Source: MAG-120531 sp029242825
Lineage (GTDB): Bacteria > Bacteroidota > Bacteroidia > Flavobacteriales > Flavobacteriaceae
Length of the DNA stretch: 48,185 nt
Direction of reading: 5' to 3'
Assembly (NCBI GenBank): GCA_029242825.1
Contig: JAQWTF010000036.1
Coordinates: forward strand, 1-48,185
Shown here: piece by piece, positions 1 through 8,879 of the stretch
Numbering within the stretch: the stretch's first letter is position 1
Layout: each line of letters starts with the position of its first letter
Notes under the pieces: model-generated
The model's database searches: none
The model's input: the letters and a program-made list of their open reading frames with translations, nothing else
What the model was told of the DNA's origin: nothing
Translations under genes and position numbers: made by a program

Positions 1-395
1 ATCATTATTTTATGCAATAAAATAAGATTAATATGTGTGCTACTAGAATCATTGCTTACTTTTCTTGTAAGTACGTTTACGGCCTGAATTATTTTTTCTT
101 TTGGATCAGAAATGGAATGGGTTTCCATGACAAGGTTGTATTCTATCCAAGCCCAATACCAAGAAGATAGATACAATAAGAACTTGTGTTTATTTTCAAA
201 ATAACGGTAAATAGAACTTTCATTTGAGCCAATATGAATGCCGAGCTTTTTAAAAGTAAAACCGTCAAAGCCCATGTCATAAATAAGCTCCATCCCTTGA
301 GTGATTATGTTTTTACCCAAAACAGACGTCTCAGGGTCTTTTATAAATGCACCTTCAGGGATAGCAATCTTAAAACTAGATAAGAGTTGATCCAT
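1..395 (-). CDS. TetR/AcrR-family transcriptional regulator (partial, C-terminus beyond the left edge)
   Basis: The reverse strand reads open from an ATG at 393-395 to the window edge, giving 131 codons that begin MDQLLSSFKIAIPEGAF. Residues about 28-75 resemble the TetR DNA-binding domain: a helix (GKNIITQGMELIYDMGF), then FTFKKLGIHIGSNESSIYRYF, which matches the family pattern of a recognition helix followed by YxxF and then K. The C-terminal ligand-binding domain is mostly missing because the window ends, so the ligand cannot be guessed. A TATATTTG box lies 15 bases before the start codon. No partner gene is visible on this side. The family call is fairly secure; the target is unknown. Confidence 0.8.
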   Translation of the reverse strand, partial: MDQLLSSFKIAIPEGAFIKDPETSVLGKNIITQGMELIYDMGFDGFTFKKLGIHIGSNESSIYRYFENKHKFLLYLSSWYWAWIEYNLVMETHSISDPKEKIIQAVNVLTRKVSNDSSSTHINLILLHKIM

Positions 396-409
396 TTTAA
401 TTTTTTTTA

Positions 410-417
410 CAAATATA
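410..417 (-). promoter_or_regulatory. Bacteroidota -7 box of the TetR-type gene
   Basis: The reverse strand reads TATATTTG, a full match to the Bacteroidota consensus TAnnTTTG, 15 bases before the ATG at 395. Possible upstream TTG elements lie 16 or 22 bases further out, both off the usual spacing of about 19, so the -33 element is uncertain. Confidence 0.5.
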
Positions 418-582
418 ATAGTAATACTCTTAACAATGACAATTTAACTATTATTTAAGAATTCGCCTATATTATTGAAATTCACATATAAGTGATTGTT
501 TATTAAGTTTTTAATATAATACATAACTCATTTTTATATATTTTATTAAATAATTAAATAAAAGCTTATGTTTAATCTAGCA

Positions 583-731
583 TATATTTGAAGTGATATA
601 AATAAAGAATAAATAATAATTCTAAAGAGGTTTAATAGGCTTTATTACATTATTTAAGCAAGGAAATTAAGACAGTAAGTTGTTGTTTTATTTTGAGAAA
701 GGTGTCCGAGTAATTGGGCATCTTTTTTTTT
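583..731 (+). ncRNA. Candidate small RNA or terminated leader upstream of lpxD
   Basis: This 392-base gene-free stretch (396-787) is very AT-rich and holds no convincing ORF. It contains a full-consensus -7 box, TATATTTG at 583-590, on the + strand, and further along a strong intrinsic terminator at 701-731. A transcript would start near 597 and end near 731, about 135 nucleotides. It could be an independent small RNA or an attenuated lpxD leader. The call is inference: no -33 element is clear, and no known RNA family was recognised. Confidence 0.35.
701..731 (+). terminator. Intrinsic terminator upstream of lpxD
   Basis: GGTGTCC (701-707) can pair with GGGCATC (716-722) over seven positions, two of them G-U, around an eight-base loop. 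Nine T follow directly (723-731). Read on the other strand the G-U pairs become mismatches and there is no T run, so the terminator acts on + strand transcripts, yet no + strand gene precedes it. Confidence 0.7.
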
Positions 732-787
732 GTGAAGATCAAAAATACAATTCCTTCAAATAGTTTAATTTCGTAAAAATTATACAT

Positions 788-1783
788 ATGACAACCAATC
801 TCACCTTAAAGGAAATTTCTCAACTGATTCAAGCAACAAATAATGGGAGCGAAAATATTGTGATTTCTGGAGTGAATGACTTGACTAATGCCACTGAAAA
901 TCAAATCACTTTTATTGGTAGCGCCAAATACAAACGATTTATCGAAACCACCAAAGCGGCAGCTGTAGTGGTAAGTGCTGGGATAGAAATTGAAGATACA
1001 AAAATCCCCCTTTTGTATGTGAACAATGCAGATCTTGCTATGGCGCAACTTCTAGAAGCCTTTTCACCGAAAAAAGGGCCTGATTTTGCTGCAGACATAC
1101 ATCCAACAGCTAGCATTCATCCTTCTGCAATATTGGCAGAAGATGTGAAAATCGGGGCTTTTGTGTATGTAGGTCCAAACGTAACTATAGGAAAAGGAAC
1201 GCACATATACGCGCAGGTAAGCATTTACGACCACAGTCAAATAGGAAACCATTGCACTATTTGGTCAGGGACCGTGATTAGAGAGAATAGCCAGATAGGA
1301 GACCATTGTATTTTTCATAATAATGTGAGTATAGGTGCAGATGGCTTTGGCTATAGACCGGCACCAGATGGGAGCGGACTTATCAAGATACCTCATATTG
1401 GCAATGTAGTTATTGGCAACCATGTAGAGATTGGTGCCAATTCTTGTGTAGATAAGGCCAAATTTAACAGTACTGTACTAGGAGATGGTTGTAAAATAGA
1501 CAATCTAGTGCAAATAGCCCATAATTGTGTATTAGGAAGGTCTTGCATTATGGCTGGAAGCTCAGGATTAGCAGGCTCTGTAACCCTTGGCGATGGTGTA
1601 ATTATAGGGGGTAGTGCTTCCATTAAAGACCATGTAACCATTGGCGCAGGTGCCACAGTTGGTGCAGGTTCAGGAGTTATTGCAGATGTACCTCCAAAAG
1701 GATCTGTCTTAGGTTATCCCGCAACAGAGTCTAGAGAAATGCTCAAACAATGGGTGGCTTTAAAAAGACTTACCAAACAGTAA
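788..1783 (+). CDS. lpxD: UDP-3-O-(3-hydroxyacyl)glucosamine N-acyltransferase
   Basis: LpxD transfers a 3-hydroxyacyl chain from acyl carrier protein to the amino group of UDP-3-O-acyl-glucosamine, the third step of lipid A synthesis, in the cytoplasm. Residues 1-100 form the uridine-binding N-terminal domain. Residues about 105-300 are hexapeptide repeats of a left-handed beta helix. GADGFGY (183-189) and the catalytic histidine H245 in QIAHNC are present, and the length (331) is usual. It stands alone, away from lpxC/fabZ/lpxA, which flavobacteria usually keep in one cluster; many of them carry a second lpxD there, so this may be one of two copies. A near-consensus TAATTTCG (766-773) precedes the ATG by 14 bases. 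Confidence 0.93.
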   Translation: MTTNLTLKEISQLIQATNNGSENIVISGVNDLTNATENQITFIGSAKYKRFIETTKAAAVVVSAGIEIEDTKIPLLYVNNADLAMAQLLEAFSPKKGPDFAADIHPTASIHPSAILAEDVKIGAFVYVGPNVTIGKGTHIYAQVSIYDHSQIGNHCTIWSGTVIRENSQIGDHCIFHNNVSIGADGFGYRPAPDGSGLIKIPHIGNVVIGNHVEIGANSCVDKAKFNSTVLGDGCKIDNLVQIAHNCVLGRSCIMAGSSGLAGSVTLGDGVIIGGSASIKDHVTIGAGATVGAGSGVIADVPPKGSVLGYPATESREMLKQWVALKRLTKQ

Positions 1784-1848
1784 AATCGTAGCGTTCAATT
1801 TAAATAATAGGTGTTTCTTTACGCCATAATAAGATCATAAATAGCTCA

Positions 1849-2787
1849 ATGGACCAAACTCCAAAAAATCCAATACTCGTTATCCTCGCTTTTATTGCTA
1901 TTTATGTGATTTGGGGGTCTACCTATTTACTCAATAAGATTGCTGTGACAGAACTAGATCCGTTCATGTTAGCCGCCATTCGTTTTGTGGTATCTGGTAG
2001 CCTTATTTTTATCATTGCAAAAATATCAGGCAGGTCTATAGCAATCACAAAAAAACAGGCTGTAAATGCAGCTATTGCTGGATTTTTGTTTTTGAGTTTT
2101 GGAAATGGGGTAGTGGTATGGGCACTCAGATATGTAGATACAAGTTTAGCTGCCTTAGAAATATCCTCACAACCACTGATTGTACTTCTGTTGATGCGAA
2201 TTTTTCAAGGGAAAAAAATATCTCCAATGTCACTATTAGGTGTTTTCCTAGGATTCATAGGCATTTATCTGCTGGTGAGTCAGAAAAGTGTTTTAAACCA
2301 AGAAAATTCCATTCTAGGAATGGTGATGATCTTTTTTTGTATGGTCAGTTGGGCCAGTGCAAGCCTATTTGTGGGTAAAGCAGACCTTCCCAAAAACTTT
2401 TTTGTCAATACAGGCTATCAAATGATTTTTGGAGGTTCCATACTAGCCATAGCGAGTTTAATCATTGGAGAAGAATGGACAAACCCTGTTGAATGGTCCT
2501 TTAAAGTTCAATGGGCTATGGTCCTTTTAGTCATTTTTGGAAGCATTATCGCATTTACCTCATTTAATTATTTACTTAAGGTTGTTTCTCCTGAAAAAGT
2601 AGCTACAAACACTTATGTAAATCCTATAATTGCGTTACTCATGGGATGGTATTTTCTACATGAGCAGATCACCCTACAATCGATCATTGCTTCTGCAGTG
2701 CTGTTGACAGGAGTGTTTTTTGTAAACACAAAAAAACAATTGGTCTTGTTCAATCGCTTTAGATCTAAAAAGAATCCGCTTAAATAA
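1849..2787 (+). CDS. EamA/DMT-family transporter
   Basis: This is an inner-membrane protein of 312 residues with about ten hydrophobic segments arranged as two EamA repeats (about 10-145 and 155-290). The first helix carries IYVIWGSTYLLNKIAV and is followed by AAIRFVVSG, both typical of this family. Such proteins usually export amino acids or other metabolites, but the substrate cannot be read from sequence. It follows lpxD after 65 bases with no obvious promoter or terminator between them, so it may be co-transcribed. The basic C-terminus (NRFRSKKNPLK) fits a cytoplasmic tail. Confidence 0.88.
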   Translation: MDQTPKNPILVILAFIAIYVIWGSTYLLNKIAVTELDPFMLAAIRFVVSGSLIFIIAKISGRSIAITKKQAVNAAIAGFLFLSFGNGVVVWALRYVDTSLAALEISSQPLIVLLLMRIFQGKKISPMSLLGVFLGFIGIYLLVSQKSVLNQENSILGMVMIFFCMVSWASASLFVGKADLPKNFFVNTGYQMIFGGSILAIASLIIGEEWTNPVEWSFKVQWAMVLLVIFGSIIAFTSFNYLLKVVSPEKVATNTYVNPIIALLMGWYFLHEQITLQSIIASAVLLTGVFFVNTKKQLVLFNRFRSKKNPLK

Positions 2788-2814
2788 AAGTAGGGGAGTA
2801 CCAATAAAGACTCG

Positions 2815-2822
2815 TATCTTTG
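2815..2822 (+). promoter_or_regulatory. -7 box of the DEAD-box helicase gene
   Basis: TATCTTTG matches TAnnTTTG and lies 13 bases before the helicase ATG. No TTG is found at the expected -33 distance. Confidence 0.45.
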
Positions 2823-2835
2823 TACAAATTCTACT

Positions 2836-4203
2836 ATGGACACGCCTTTACCCACCTCATTTGAGGAATTTAATTTAAGTACCCCCTTAAAAAATAACCT
2901 ATCAAAGGTGGGTTACGAAGTACCGACCCCCATACAAGGAGCTACTTATGCTACTGTCTTGTCTGGTCAAGATGTACTGGGATTAGCCCAAACTGGAACA
3001 GGTAAAACATTGGCGTATTTATTGCCTATTTTAAACGACATTAAATTTGCAAAAGAAAAGACAGTTCGCGCCTTAGTGATTGTGCCTACCAGAGAATTGG
3101 TGTCTCAAGTAGTAGAAGAAGCCGAGAAAATCTGTCAGAACACCTTTATAAGCATCTGTGGGGTGCACGGAGGTAATTCCATGAAAAAAGATCGGGATGC
3201 TTTGGCGCAAAGCGCCGATGTCATTGTAGCAACGCCAGGAAGGTTGTACGATTTATTTTTAGCTAGAGTCATAAAATATGCCGCCATTAAGAAAGTGGTC
3301 ATAGATGAAGTAGACGTTATGCTAGACCTAGGCTTTAGGTTTCAGCTCACCAATATTTTTGATCTTTTGCCAAAAAAAAGGCAGCATATTATGTTTTCTG
3401 CTACCATGACAGATGAAATTGAAAGCCTTATTTCAGACTTTTTCATAGCACCAAAAAGGATCTATATTGCGATGAGTGGTACTCCGCTTAAGAATATAGC
3501 TCAAACTGCCTATGCTGTATCTAACTATTATACAAAGGTGAACCTTTTGCAGCATCTTTTAGAACAGGAAGAAAGCTTTAAAAAGGTATTGGTTTTTGTG
3601 TCTAATAAAAAAATCGCAGACCGCATATACGAACAATTAGAACCTATTTTTGAGAAGAACATAGGAATTGTACATGCCAATAAAACACAAAACCACAGAA
3701 ACAGAGTTCTTAGCGCATTTGACGCAGGAAGGGTCCGTATTGTCATAGCAACAGATTTAGTTGCCAGAGGATTAGATATAGATCAAATATCCCATGTAAT
3801 TAATTTTGACACGCCCAAATATCCTGAAAATTATATGCACAGGATAGGGAGAACTGGTAGAGCCAACGCAAACGGAAATTCAATATTGCTATACAATTCA
3901 GAGGAATTGACTTACAAAGAAGCTATTGAGTCTCTCATGCAAATTCCTGTAACTGATATTGAATTTCCAGAAGAAGTTCCTGTTTCCATTCAATTAGCTC
4001 CTGAAGAGCAACCCCATATATTTGAACCAGATTCTGATCAATTGCAAGGTAGAGATCCATCATTGGGATCCGGTTTCCACGAAAAGTCTGAAAAGAACAA
4101 GCAAGAAAATCAAGGGGGCTCTTACAAACGTATCATCGCCAAGAAATACAAAAAGCCAAAGACGCGTGGCGACAAGAATTACAATAAAGGGAGAAGAAAG
4201 TAA
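2836..4203 (+). CDS. DEAD-box ATP-dependent RNA helicase
   Basis: An RNA helicase of 455 residues that would unwind structured RNA in ribosome assembly or mRNA turnover. Motifs appear in order: Q motif PTPIQ (30-34), motif I AQTGTGKT (51-58), Ia PTREL, Ib TPGRL, motif II, SAT (188-190), motif V ATDLVARGLDID and motif VI HRIGRTGRA. Motif II reads DEVD (157-160) where most members have DEAD. The tail after about residue 375 is charged and ends in a lysine/arginine-rich stretch (KKYKKPKTRGDKNYNKGRRK), a likely RNA-binding extension. It resembles RhlE-type helicases, but the subfamily is not certain. Its own -7 box suggests separate transcription. Confidence 0.93.
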   Translation: MDTPLPTSFEEFNLSTPLKNNLSKVGYEVPTPIQGATYATVLSGQDVLGLAQTGTGKTLAYLLPILNDIKFAKEKTVRALVIVPTRELVSQVVEEAEKICQNTFISICGVHGGNSMKKDRDALAQSADVIVATPGRLYDLFLARVIKYAAIKKVVIDEVDVMLDLGFRFQLTNIFDLLPKKRQHIMFSATMTDEIESLISDFFIAPKRIYIAMSGTPLKNIAQTAYAVSNYYTKVNLLQHLLEQEESFKKVLVFVSNKKIADRIYEQLEPIFEKNIGIVHANKTQNHRNRVLSAFDAGRVRIVIATDLVARGLDIDQISHVINFDTPKYPENYMHRIGRTGRANANGNSILLYNSEELTYKEAIESLMQIPVTDIEFPEEVPVSIQLAPEEQPHIFEPDSDQLQGRDPSLGSGFHEKSEKNKQENQGGSYKRIIAKKYKKPKTRGDKNYNKGRRK

Positions 4204-4377
4204 TACGATCCGTCGTTTGATTCTCTGTTTAATTTATTTCATCCTGAACACTTTCTGGCAATCAAATCAATGAAATAGTTGTATTCTAATAAAGGACATA
4301 CAGTTGTTCTATAATTTATATTATGTAAAATAGAATTATTTAATAAAAGAGAGAATGTGCCACTTCTCTTCTATATT

Positions 4378-4839
4378 TTAAACAAGTATCATAATAAAAG
4401 TCAGAACAATCCCGGCAATTGTATAATAAATAGCCTTTTTAAAAACATCTGTCTGTGGAAGAAACATCCAGTAGGCGGAAAAAACAAAGAAAAGTAAAGA
4501 GATACCAAAAAATACATTAAGAAAATATAAAGGTGTAGATGATGTGGCTTTATGCATTTTTTCAAGGGCACCTAGTATTTTTGGTGGTTGCATTTGTGTA
4601 TAAGACAAATCACCTGTTTCACTATTATATTCAACGTTAGACGAACCTTTTATATTTGGTAGATTCTTTAAACCTTTTTCTATGGTTTTTTCAACAAAAA
4701 TAGGTTTCTTGAAATAATCTTTATCTCTAAAAGTTAATGTGATTCCTGAAAGCGCATAAACAAACATAATACCAGCTAGGAAAAAACCTAAATAGCGGTG
4801 AATGACTCTTACTTTGTTACTTAAATTCCTGTTATTCAT
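4378..4839 (-). CDS. Small PepSY-associated membrane protein
   Basis: A protein of 153 residues with three membrane segments (about 17-36, 104-125 and 134-153). The N-terminus VRVIHRYLGFFLAGIMFVYA, with SGI soon after, matches the first helix of PepSY-TM iron-regulated membrane proteins, and H14 and H96 sit where that family often has histidines next to a helix. Full-length members are two to three times longer, so this is a reduced version. It begins 35 bases after the stop of the secreted TIM-barrel gene on the same strand, so the two may be co-transcribed. A role in iron, haem or electron transfer is possible from the family alone. There is no PepSY peptide domain of normal size. Confidence 0.68.
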   Translation of the reverse strand: MNNRNLSNKVRVIHRYLGFFLAGIMFVYALSGITLTFRDKDYFKKPIFVEKTIEKGLKNLPNIKGSSNVEYNSETGDLSYTQMQPPKILGALEKMHKATSSTPLYFLNVFFGISLLFFVFSAYWMFLPQTDVFKKAIYYTIAGIVLTFIMILV

Positions 4840-4874
4840 TTATTCTTAAAATTTAATTTTATTATGGTATGAAA

Positions 4875-5768
4875 TTACTCCTGAACTCCGTCAAAACCAA
4901 AAGCTTTTAAACCCTCGTGGCTCATTTGAATCGCTTTTAAAGGGCTTAATTCGTCAAAAGTCATATCTTGTTCTACCATGTAAAATTTCATTCCAGAAGT
5001 CTCTTTGTGGGATAAAATTCTTTTAAAATCTATATTTCCATAGCTTACAGGAGCAAACCTACCTTTGTCATCCATGTCCTTTACATGCCAAATCACAAAT
5101 CTCCCTGGGTATTTTTCGAAATAAGAAACAGGGTCTACACCTGCTTTGGTTACCCAATATAAATCCATCTGAAAATTCACATATTTAGGGTTTGTATTTT
5201 CCAACAAATAATCTAAAATGATTACGTTATTTTCATTTCTTATAAGCTCAAAATCATGGTTATGATACAGTAGCTGTAATCCTGCCGCGTGACACTTCTC
5301 CCCCAAAACGTTTAAAATATCTAGGAGATCTTTGGCAGTACCATTCATACCCATAGTCATGGTCTCACGATCATAAGTAAACATCCCCATAGGTGGAACT
5401 GGTACTACAAAATACGTAAAACCAGCTGCTTTAACATCTGCAATCATTTGGTCTGCATTGTCTAAAGTGACTCCCCCTTGGTGCGTGCTAATTCCTTTTA
5501 AATTTAAAGACACTAGTAATGATTTAAAGTCTTCTGGACTTAAACCGTAAAATTTTCTATCATTATATGAAGCCGCTTCTACATAAGCATATCCTTCATC
5601 CGACACTTGCTGTAAGGTTTTTTCCAGTGCAACAGAAAGATCATCTCTCAAAGTGTATAAAGCCAATCCCCCAAAACTACTTTGGGCATTAAGTCCCATT
5701 GAAATAAAAAGTTGGAAAATAAAAATTACAGAAGTTACTTTAAAAGTATTCAATGGTTTATTCATCAT
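4875..5768 (-). CDS. Secreted sugar phosphate isomerase/epimerase-like TIM-barrel protein
   Basis: A protein of 297 residues in the xylose-isomerase-like TIM-barrel family (AP-endonuclease 2 superfamily). Residues 1-29 are a signal peptide ending in NAQ, so the enzyme acts outside the cytoplasm. Probable metal ligands sit in order along the barrel: E64, H169/H171 (YHNHDFE), D202 (QMDLYW), H228 (WHVKDMD) and E266 (VEQD). Bacteroidota carry many such exported proteins, often tied to sugar or inositol breakdown, but no catabolic cluster surrounds this one and the substrate is unknown. The PepSY-type gene follows at 35 bases. The second ATG is codon 2; either start keeps the signal peptide. Confidence 0.85.
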   Translation of the reverse strand: MMNKPLNTFKVTSVIFIFQLFISMGLNAQSSFGGLALYTLRDDLSVALEKTLQQVSDEGYAYVEAASYNDRKFYGLSPEDFKSLLVSLNLKGISTHQGGVTLDNADQMIADVKAAGFTYFVVPVPPMGMFTYDRETMTMGMNGTAKDLLDILNVLGEKCHAAGLQLLYHNHDFELIRNENNVIILDYLLENTNPKYVNFQMDLYWVTKAGVDPVSYFEKYPGRFVIWHVKDMDDKGRFAPVSYGNIDFKRILSHKETSGMKFYMVEQDMTFDELSPLKAIQMSHEGLKAFGFDGVQE

Positions 5769-5854
5769 TTACAAAATTGATTGTTAACTACAGTAAGACC
5801 CTTATTCAGTAGATAAGTTTAATGAACCTACTAAGATCTTTAAAAAAGACAAAA

Positions 5855-7831
5855 TTAAAAGTTTAATAATTCCAAGAGGGCTTTTTCAAATCTTTTTCTG
5901 GGTAAATATTCTTCTTCTAAAGATTTTGCAAAAGGAATTGGAGTATCTAGACTAGCCACTCGTTTAATCGGTGCGTCTAAGTATTCAAATAAATCCTCTT
6001 GAACACTTGCTGCTATATCACTTGAAATTCCGCCAAACAGGGAATCTTCTTGAAGAATGATGAGTCTAGAGGTCTTTTTTACTGAGGTGTATATGGTCTC
6101 CCAGTCCAAGGGCATTAAGGTTCTTAAATCTATGAGATCTACACTTAATTCTGAATGTTTTTCAAGCGTTTCAATGGCCCAATGAACTCCAGCGCCATAA
6201 GTGACAATGGTTGCCTGTGTACCTTCTTTAACTAATGCTGCTTTACCTATTGGAAGGTTGTAATATCCATTTGGGACAGCTTGAGAAATGGATCTGTAGA
6301 GGGCTTTATGTTCAAAAAATAAAATTGGATTTGGATCTTCAATAGCTGATATTAATAAACCTTTAGCATCCATTGGAAAAGCAGGATAGACAACCTTTAA
6401 ACCAGGTGTTTTTGTAAACCATGCCTCGTTGGTTTGAGAATGGAAAGGACCTGCCCCCACCCCTGCTCCACAGGGCATTCTAATAACAACGTCTGCTTTT
6501 TCTCCCCACCTAAAATGATTCTTAGCGAGATAATTAACAATAGGGTTGAATCCTGAACTTACAAAATCTGCAAATTGCATTTCTACAATTGCTTTATAGC
6601 CTCCAATAGACAAACCCATGGCTGTTTCTACTATGCCAGATTCACAAATTGGGGTATTCCTTACCCGATCATTTCCAAATAGTTCTACAAAACCTTCTGT
6701 GACTTTAAACGCGCCGCCGTATTCAGCAATATCTTGTCCCATGATAATAGTATTATCAAAAACAGACATGGCCTCTTTTAAACCGTCTTTGATAGCGTCA
6801 ATAAACCTGATATAACTTGTTGTAACACCACTTTTTATCGCTTTAAAAATAAATGGGCTGTATACATCTTCTACAAAAGATTTTTCCTCAAATGAAATAG
6901 ATTCTTCATTAAAAGCAATTTCCAAACCCTGCTGAATATCATTTTTTATATCTTTTTTAAAAGATTTAATCAACTGATCATTTAGAATATTTTTGTTTAA
7001 AAGATGGTTTTCAAAGTTTGTAATGGGGTCTTTTTCTTCCCAAGATTCAATGAGTTCTTTGGGTACATATTTTGTTCCACTAGCCTCTTCATGGCCCCGT
7101 CTTCTAAAAGTTAAAAACTCTAATAATACGGGTCTTGGATTTTTTCTGACACTTTCAGCAATTTCACAAACCCTTTGATATACTTCTACGATATTATTAC
7201 CCTCAATCTGGTGGGCTTCCATTCCATAGCCAATACCTTTATCTACTATCGCTTCGCATCTGTATTGTTCCCTAGTAGGTGTAGACAATCCATAACCATT
7301 GTTTTCAACACAAAACAGTACTGGTAAATCCCAAACGGAAGCAATATTGAGCGCTTCGTGGAAATCTCCTTCACTAGTGGCTCCTTCTCCTGAAAAAACA
7401 GCCGTGATTTGATTTTTACCTTTGAGTTTTGAAGCTAGCGCTATGCCATCGGCCACACCAAGTTGTGGCCCTAAATGAGAAATCATTCCAATAATCTTAA
7501 ATTCTTGGGAACCAAAATGAAAACTCCGATCCCTTCCTTTAGTAAAACCTGATTTTTTACCTTGCCACTGAGAAAACAGTCTATTAAGGGGAATGTCTCT
7601 GCTAGTAAAAACACCTAGGTTTCTATGCATGGGCAAAATATATTCATCTGAATCTAGGGCTAAGGTTACTCCAACAGATATAGCTTCTTGGCCAATACCA
7701 CTAAACCATTTTGAAATTTTACCTTGCCTGAGCAGCACAAGCATTTTTTCTTCTATCATTCTGGGCTTTAAAAGTGCCCTGTATATGTCAAGCAATTGTT
7801 GGTCTGAAAGTCCTTTTGTGTGATATTTCAT
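5855..7831 (-). CDS. 2-oxoacid (branched-chain) dehydrogenase E1, alpha and beta subunits fused
   Basis: Thiamine diphosphate enzyme that decarboxylates a 2-oxoacid and passes the acyl group to an E2 lipoyl protein. Residues 1 to about 320 are the alpha part and about 335-658 the beta part, which most bacteria encode as two genes. The ThDP site is GEG (148-150) followed 29 residues later by NN (177-178), so the Asp of the usual GDG is Glu. The beta half contains GQDIAEYGGAFKVTEG and ESGIVETAMGLS. The best guess is 2-oxoisovalerate dehydrogenase, serving branched-chain fatty acid synthesis. No E2 or E3 gene is adjacent. A second fused E1 lies at 35180-37591. Confidence 0.88.
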   Translation of the reverse strand: MKYHTKGLSDQQLLDIYRALLKPRMIEEKMLVLLRQGKISKWFSGIGQEAISVGVTLALDSDEYILPMHRNLGVFTSRDIPLNRLFSQWQGKKSGFTKGRDRSFHFGSQEFKIIGMISHLGPQLGVADGIALASKLKGKNQITAVFSGEGATSEGDFHEALNIASVWDLPVLFCVENNGYGLSTPTREQYRCEAIVDKGIGYGMEAHQIEGNNIVEVYQRVCEIAESVRKNPRPVLLEFLTFRRRGHEEASGTKYVPKELIESWEEKDPITNFENHLLNKNILNDQLIKSFKKDIKNDIQQGLEIAFNEESISFEEKSFVEDVYSPFIFKAIKSGVTTSYIRFIDAIKDGLKEAMSVFDNTIIMGQDIAEYGGAFKVTEGFVELFGNDRVRNTPICESGIVETAMGLSIGGYKAIVEMQFADFVSSGFNPIVNYLAKNHFRWGEKADVVIRMPCGAGVGAGPFHSQTNEAWFTKTPGLKVVYPAFPMDAKGLLISAIEDPNPILFFEHKALYRSISQAVPNGYYNLPIGKAALVKEGTQATIVTYGAGVHWAIETLEKHSELSVDLIDLRTLMPLDWETIYTSVKKTSRLIILQEDSLFGGISSDIAASVQEDLFEYLDAPIKRVASLDTPIPFAKSLEEEYLPRKRFEKALLELLNF

Positions 7832-7883
7832 TTTTGCGATCTAGCTTGTTATAAATGTACATAAACTTTCAAATTTTACACAA

Positions 7884-7912
7884 TTGGTTGTGGCTTAGAT
7901 TTATTAACTTTG
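7884..7912 (+). promoter_or_regulatory. Promoter of the oxygenase gene
   Basis: TTG at 7884-7886, an 18-base spacer, then TAACTTTG at 7905-7912 match the Bacteroidota promoter pattern. The ATG follows 19 bases after the box. Confidence 0.6.
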
Positions 7913-7931
7913 CTTTAATAAATACATTATT

Positions 7932-8879
7932 ATGAGCGCCATTCCAAGTGTAGATTTAAATGATTTTGTGTCAGGTGATCTTGATCGCAAACAAAAATTT
8001 ATAAAAGAAATAGGATCAGCCTTTGAAAATATTGGGTTTGTAGCCTTAAAAAGTCATTTTTTGACAGATGAATTGGTAGCCAAATTATACCGTGAAATTA
8101 AATTGTTTTTTGACCTTCCTCAAGAGATCAAAGACCAATATGAAATTCCTGGTCTCGCGGGACAAAGGGGTTACACCTCTTTTGGAAAGGAACATGCTAA
8201 AGGAAGAAAAGAAGGAGATTTAAAGGAGTTTTGGCATTTTGGTCAATACGAAGCAGCTCCAAAAAATTCAGGAGACCATTATCCTGAAAATATTCATGTA
8301 AAGGAGTTGTCTCATTTTAATGACATTGGAAAAGAAGTCTATATTGCTCTTGAAAAAACTGCCAAGGAAGTACTCAAAGCACTTGCTTTGCATATAGGTT
8401 TAGAGGAGCATTATTTTGAGCAGTACGCAACAGCTGGAAACTCTATATTAAGACCAATACACTACCCCCCTATAACAACTGAGCCAAAAAATGCTGTGCG
8501 AGCAGCAGCACATGGAGATATTAACCTCATTACATTGCTTATGGGTGCCCATGGCCGTGGTTTACAAGTAAAAAATCATCATGACGAATGGGTAGACGCT
8601 ATAGCTAATGAAGATGAGTTAATGATTAATGTAGGAGATATGCTATCTAGATTGACCAACAACCAGCTAAAATCTACCATACACCAAGTGATTAACCCTC
8701 CAAAGGAACTCTGGGGCACATCAAGGTACTCTATTCCATTTTTCATGCATCCAGTATCATCCATGCCTTTAAATTGTCTCGATAATTGTATTTCAGAGGA
8801 ACATCCTAAGGCATTTGAAGACATTACAGCAGGAGCATATCTAAATGAGCGGTTGATTGAATTAGGCTTAAAGAAATAA
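7932..8879 (+). CDS. Isopenicillin N synthase-family 2-oxoglutarate/Fe(II) dioxygenase
   Basis: Non-haem iron oxygenase of 315 residues. The N-terminal DIOX_N part (about 5-120) includes SAFENIGFVAL. The iron ligands are H194 and D196 (AAAHGDINLITLL) and H251 (STIHQV), and the 2-oxoglutarate-binding RxS is R265-Y-S267. All catalytic residues are present, so it should be active, but the substrate cannot be inferred: members range from amino acid hydroxylases to antibiotic synthases. Its stop codon overlaps the start of the next gene by one base (TAATG), so translation of the two is probably coupled. It has a good promoter of its own. Confidence 0.88.
   Translation: MSAIPSVDLNDFVSGDLDRKQKFIKEIGSAFENIGFVALKSHFLTDELVAKLYREIKLFFDLPQEIKDQYEIPGLAGQRGYTSFGKEHAKGRKEGDLKEFWHFGQYEAAPKNSGDHYPENIHVKELSHFNDIGKEVYIALEKTAKEVLKALALHIGLEEHYFEQYATAGNSILRPIHYPPITTEPKNAVRAAAHGDINLITLLMGAHGRGLQVKNHHDEWVDAIANEDELMINVGDMLSRLTNNQLKSTIHQVINPPKELWGTSRYSIPFFMHPVSSMPLNCLDNCISEEHPKAFEDITAGAYLNERLIELGLKK

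Noticed and set aside
4349..4370. Hairpin AGAGAA/TTCTCT between the helicase and PepSY-type genes
   Set aside because: The stem is only six bases with an eight-base loop and no T run follows, so I did not call it a terminator.
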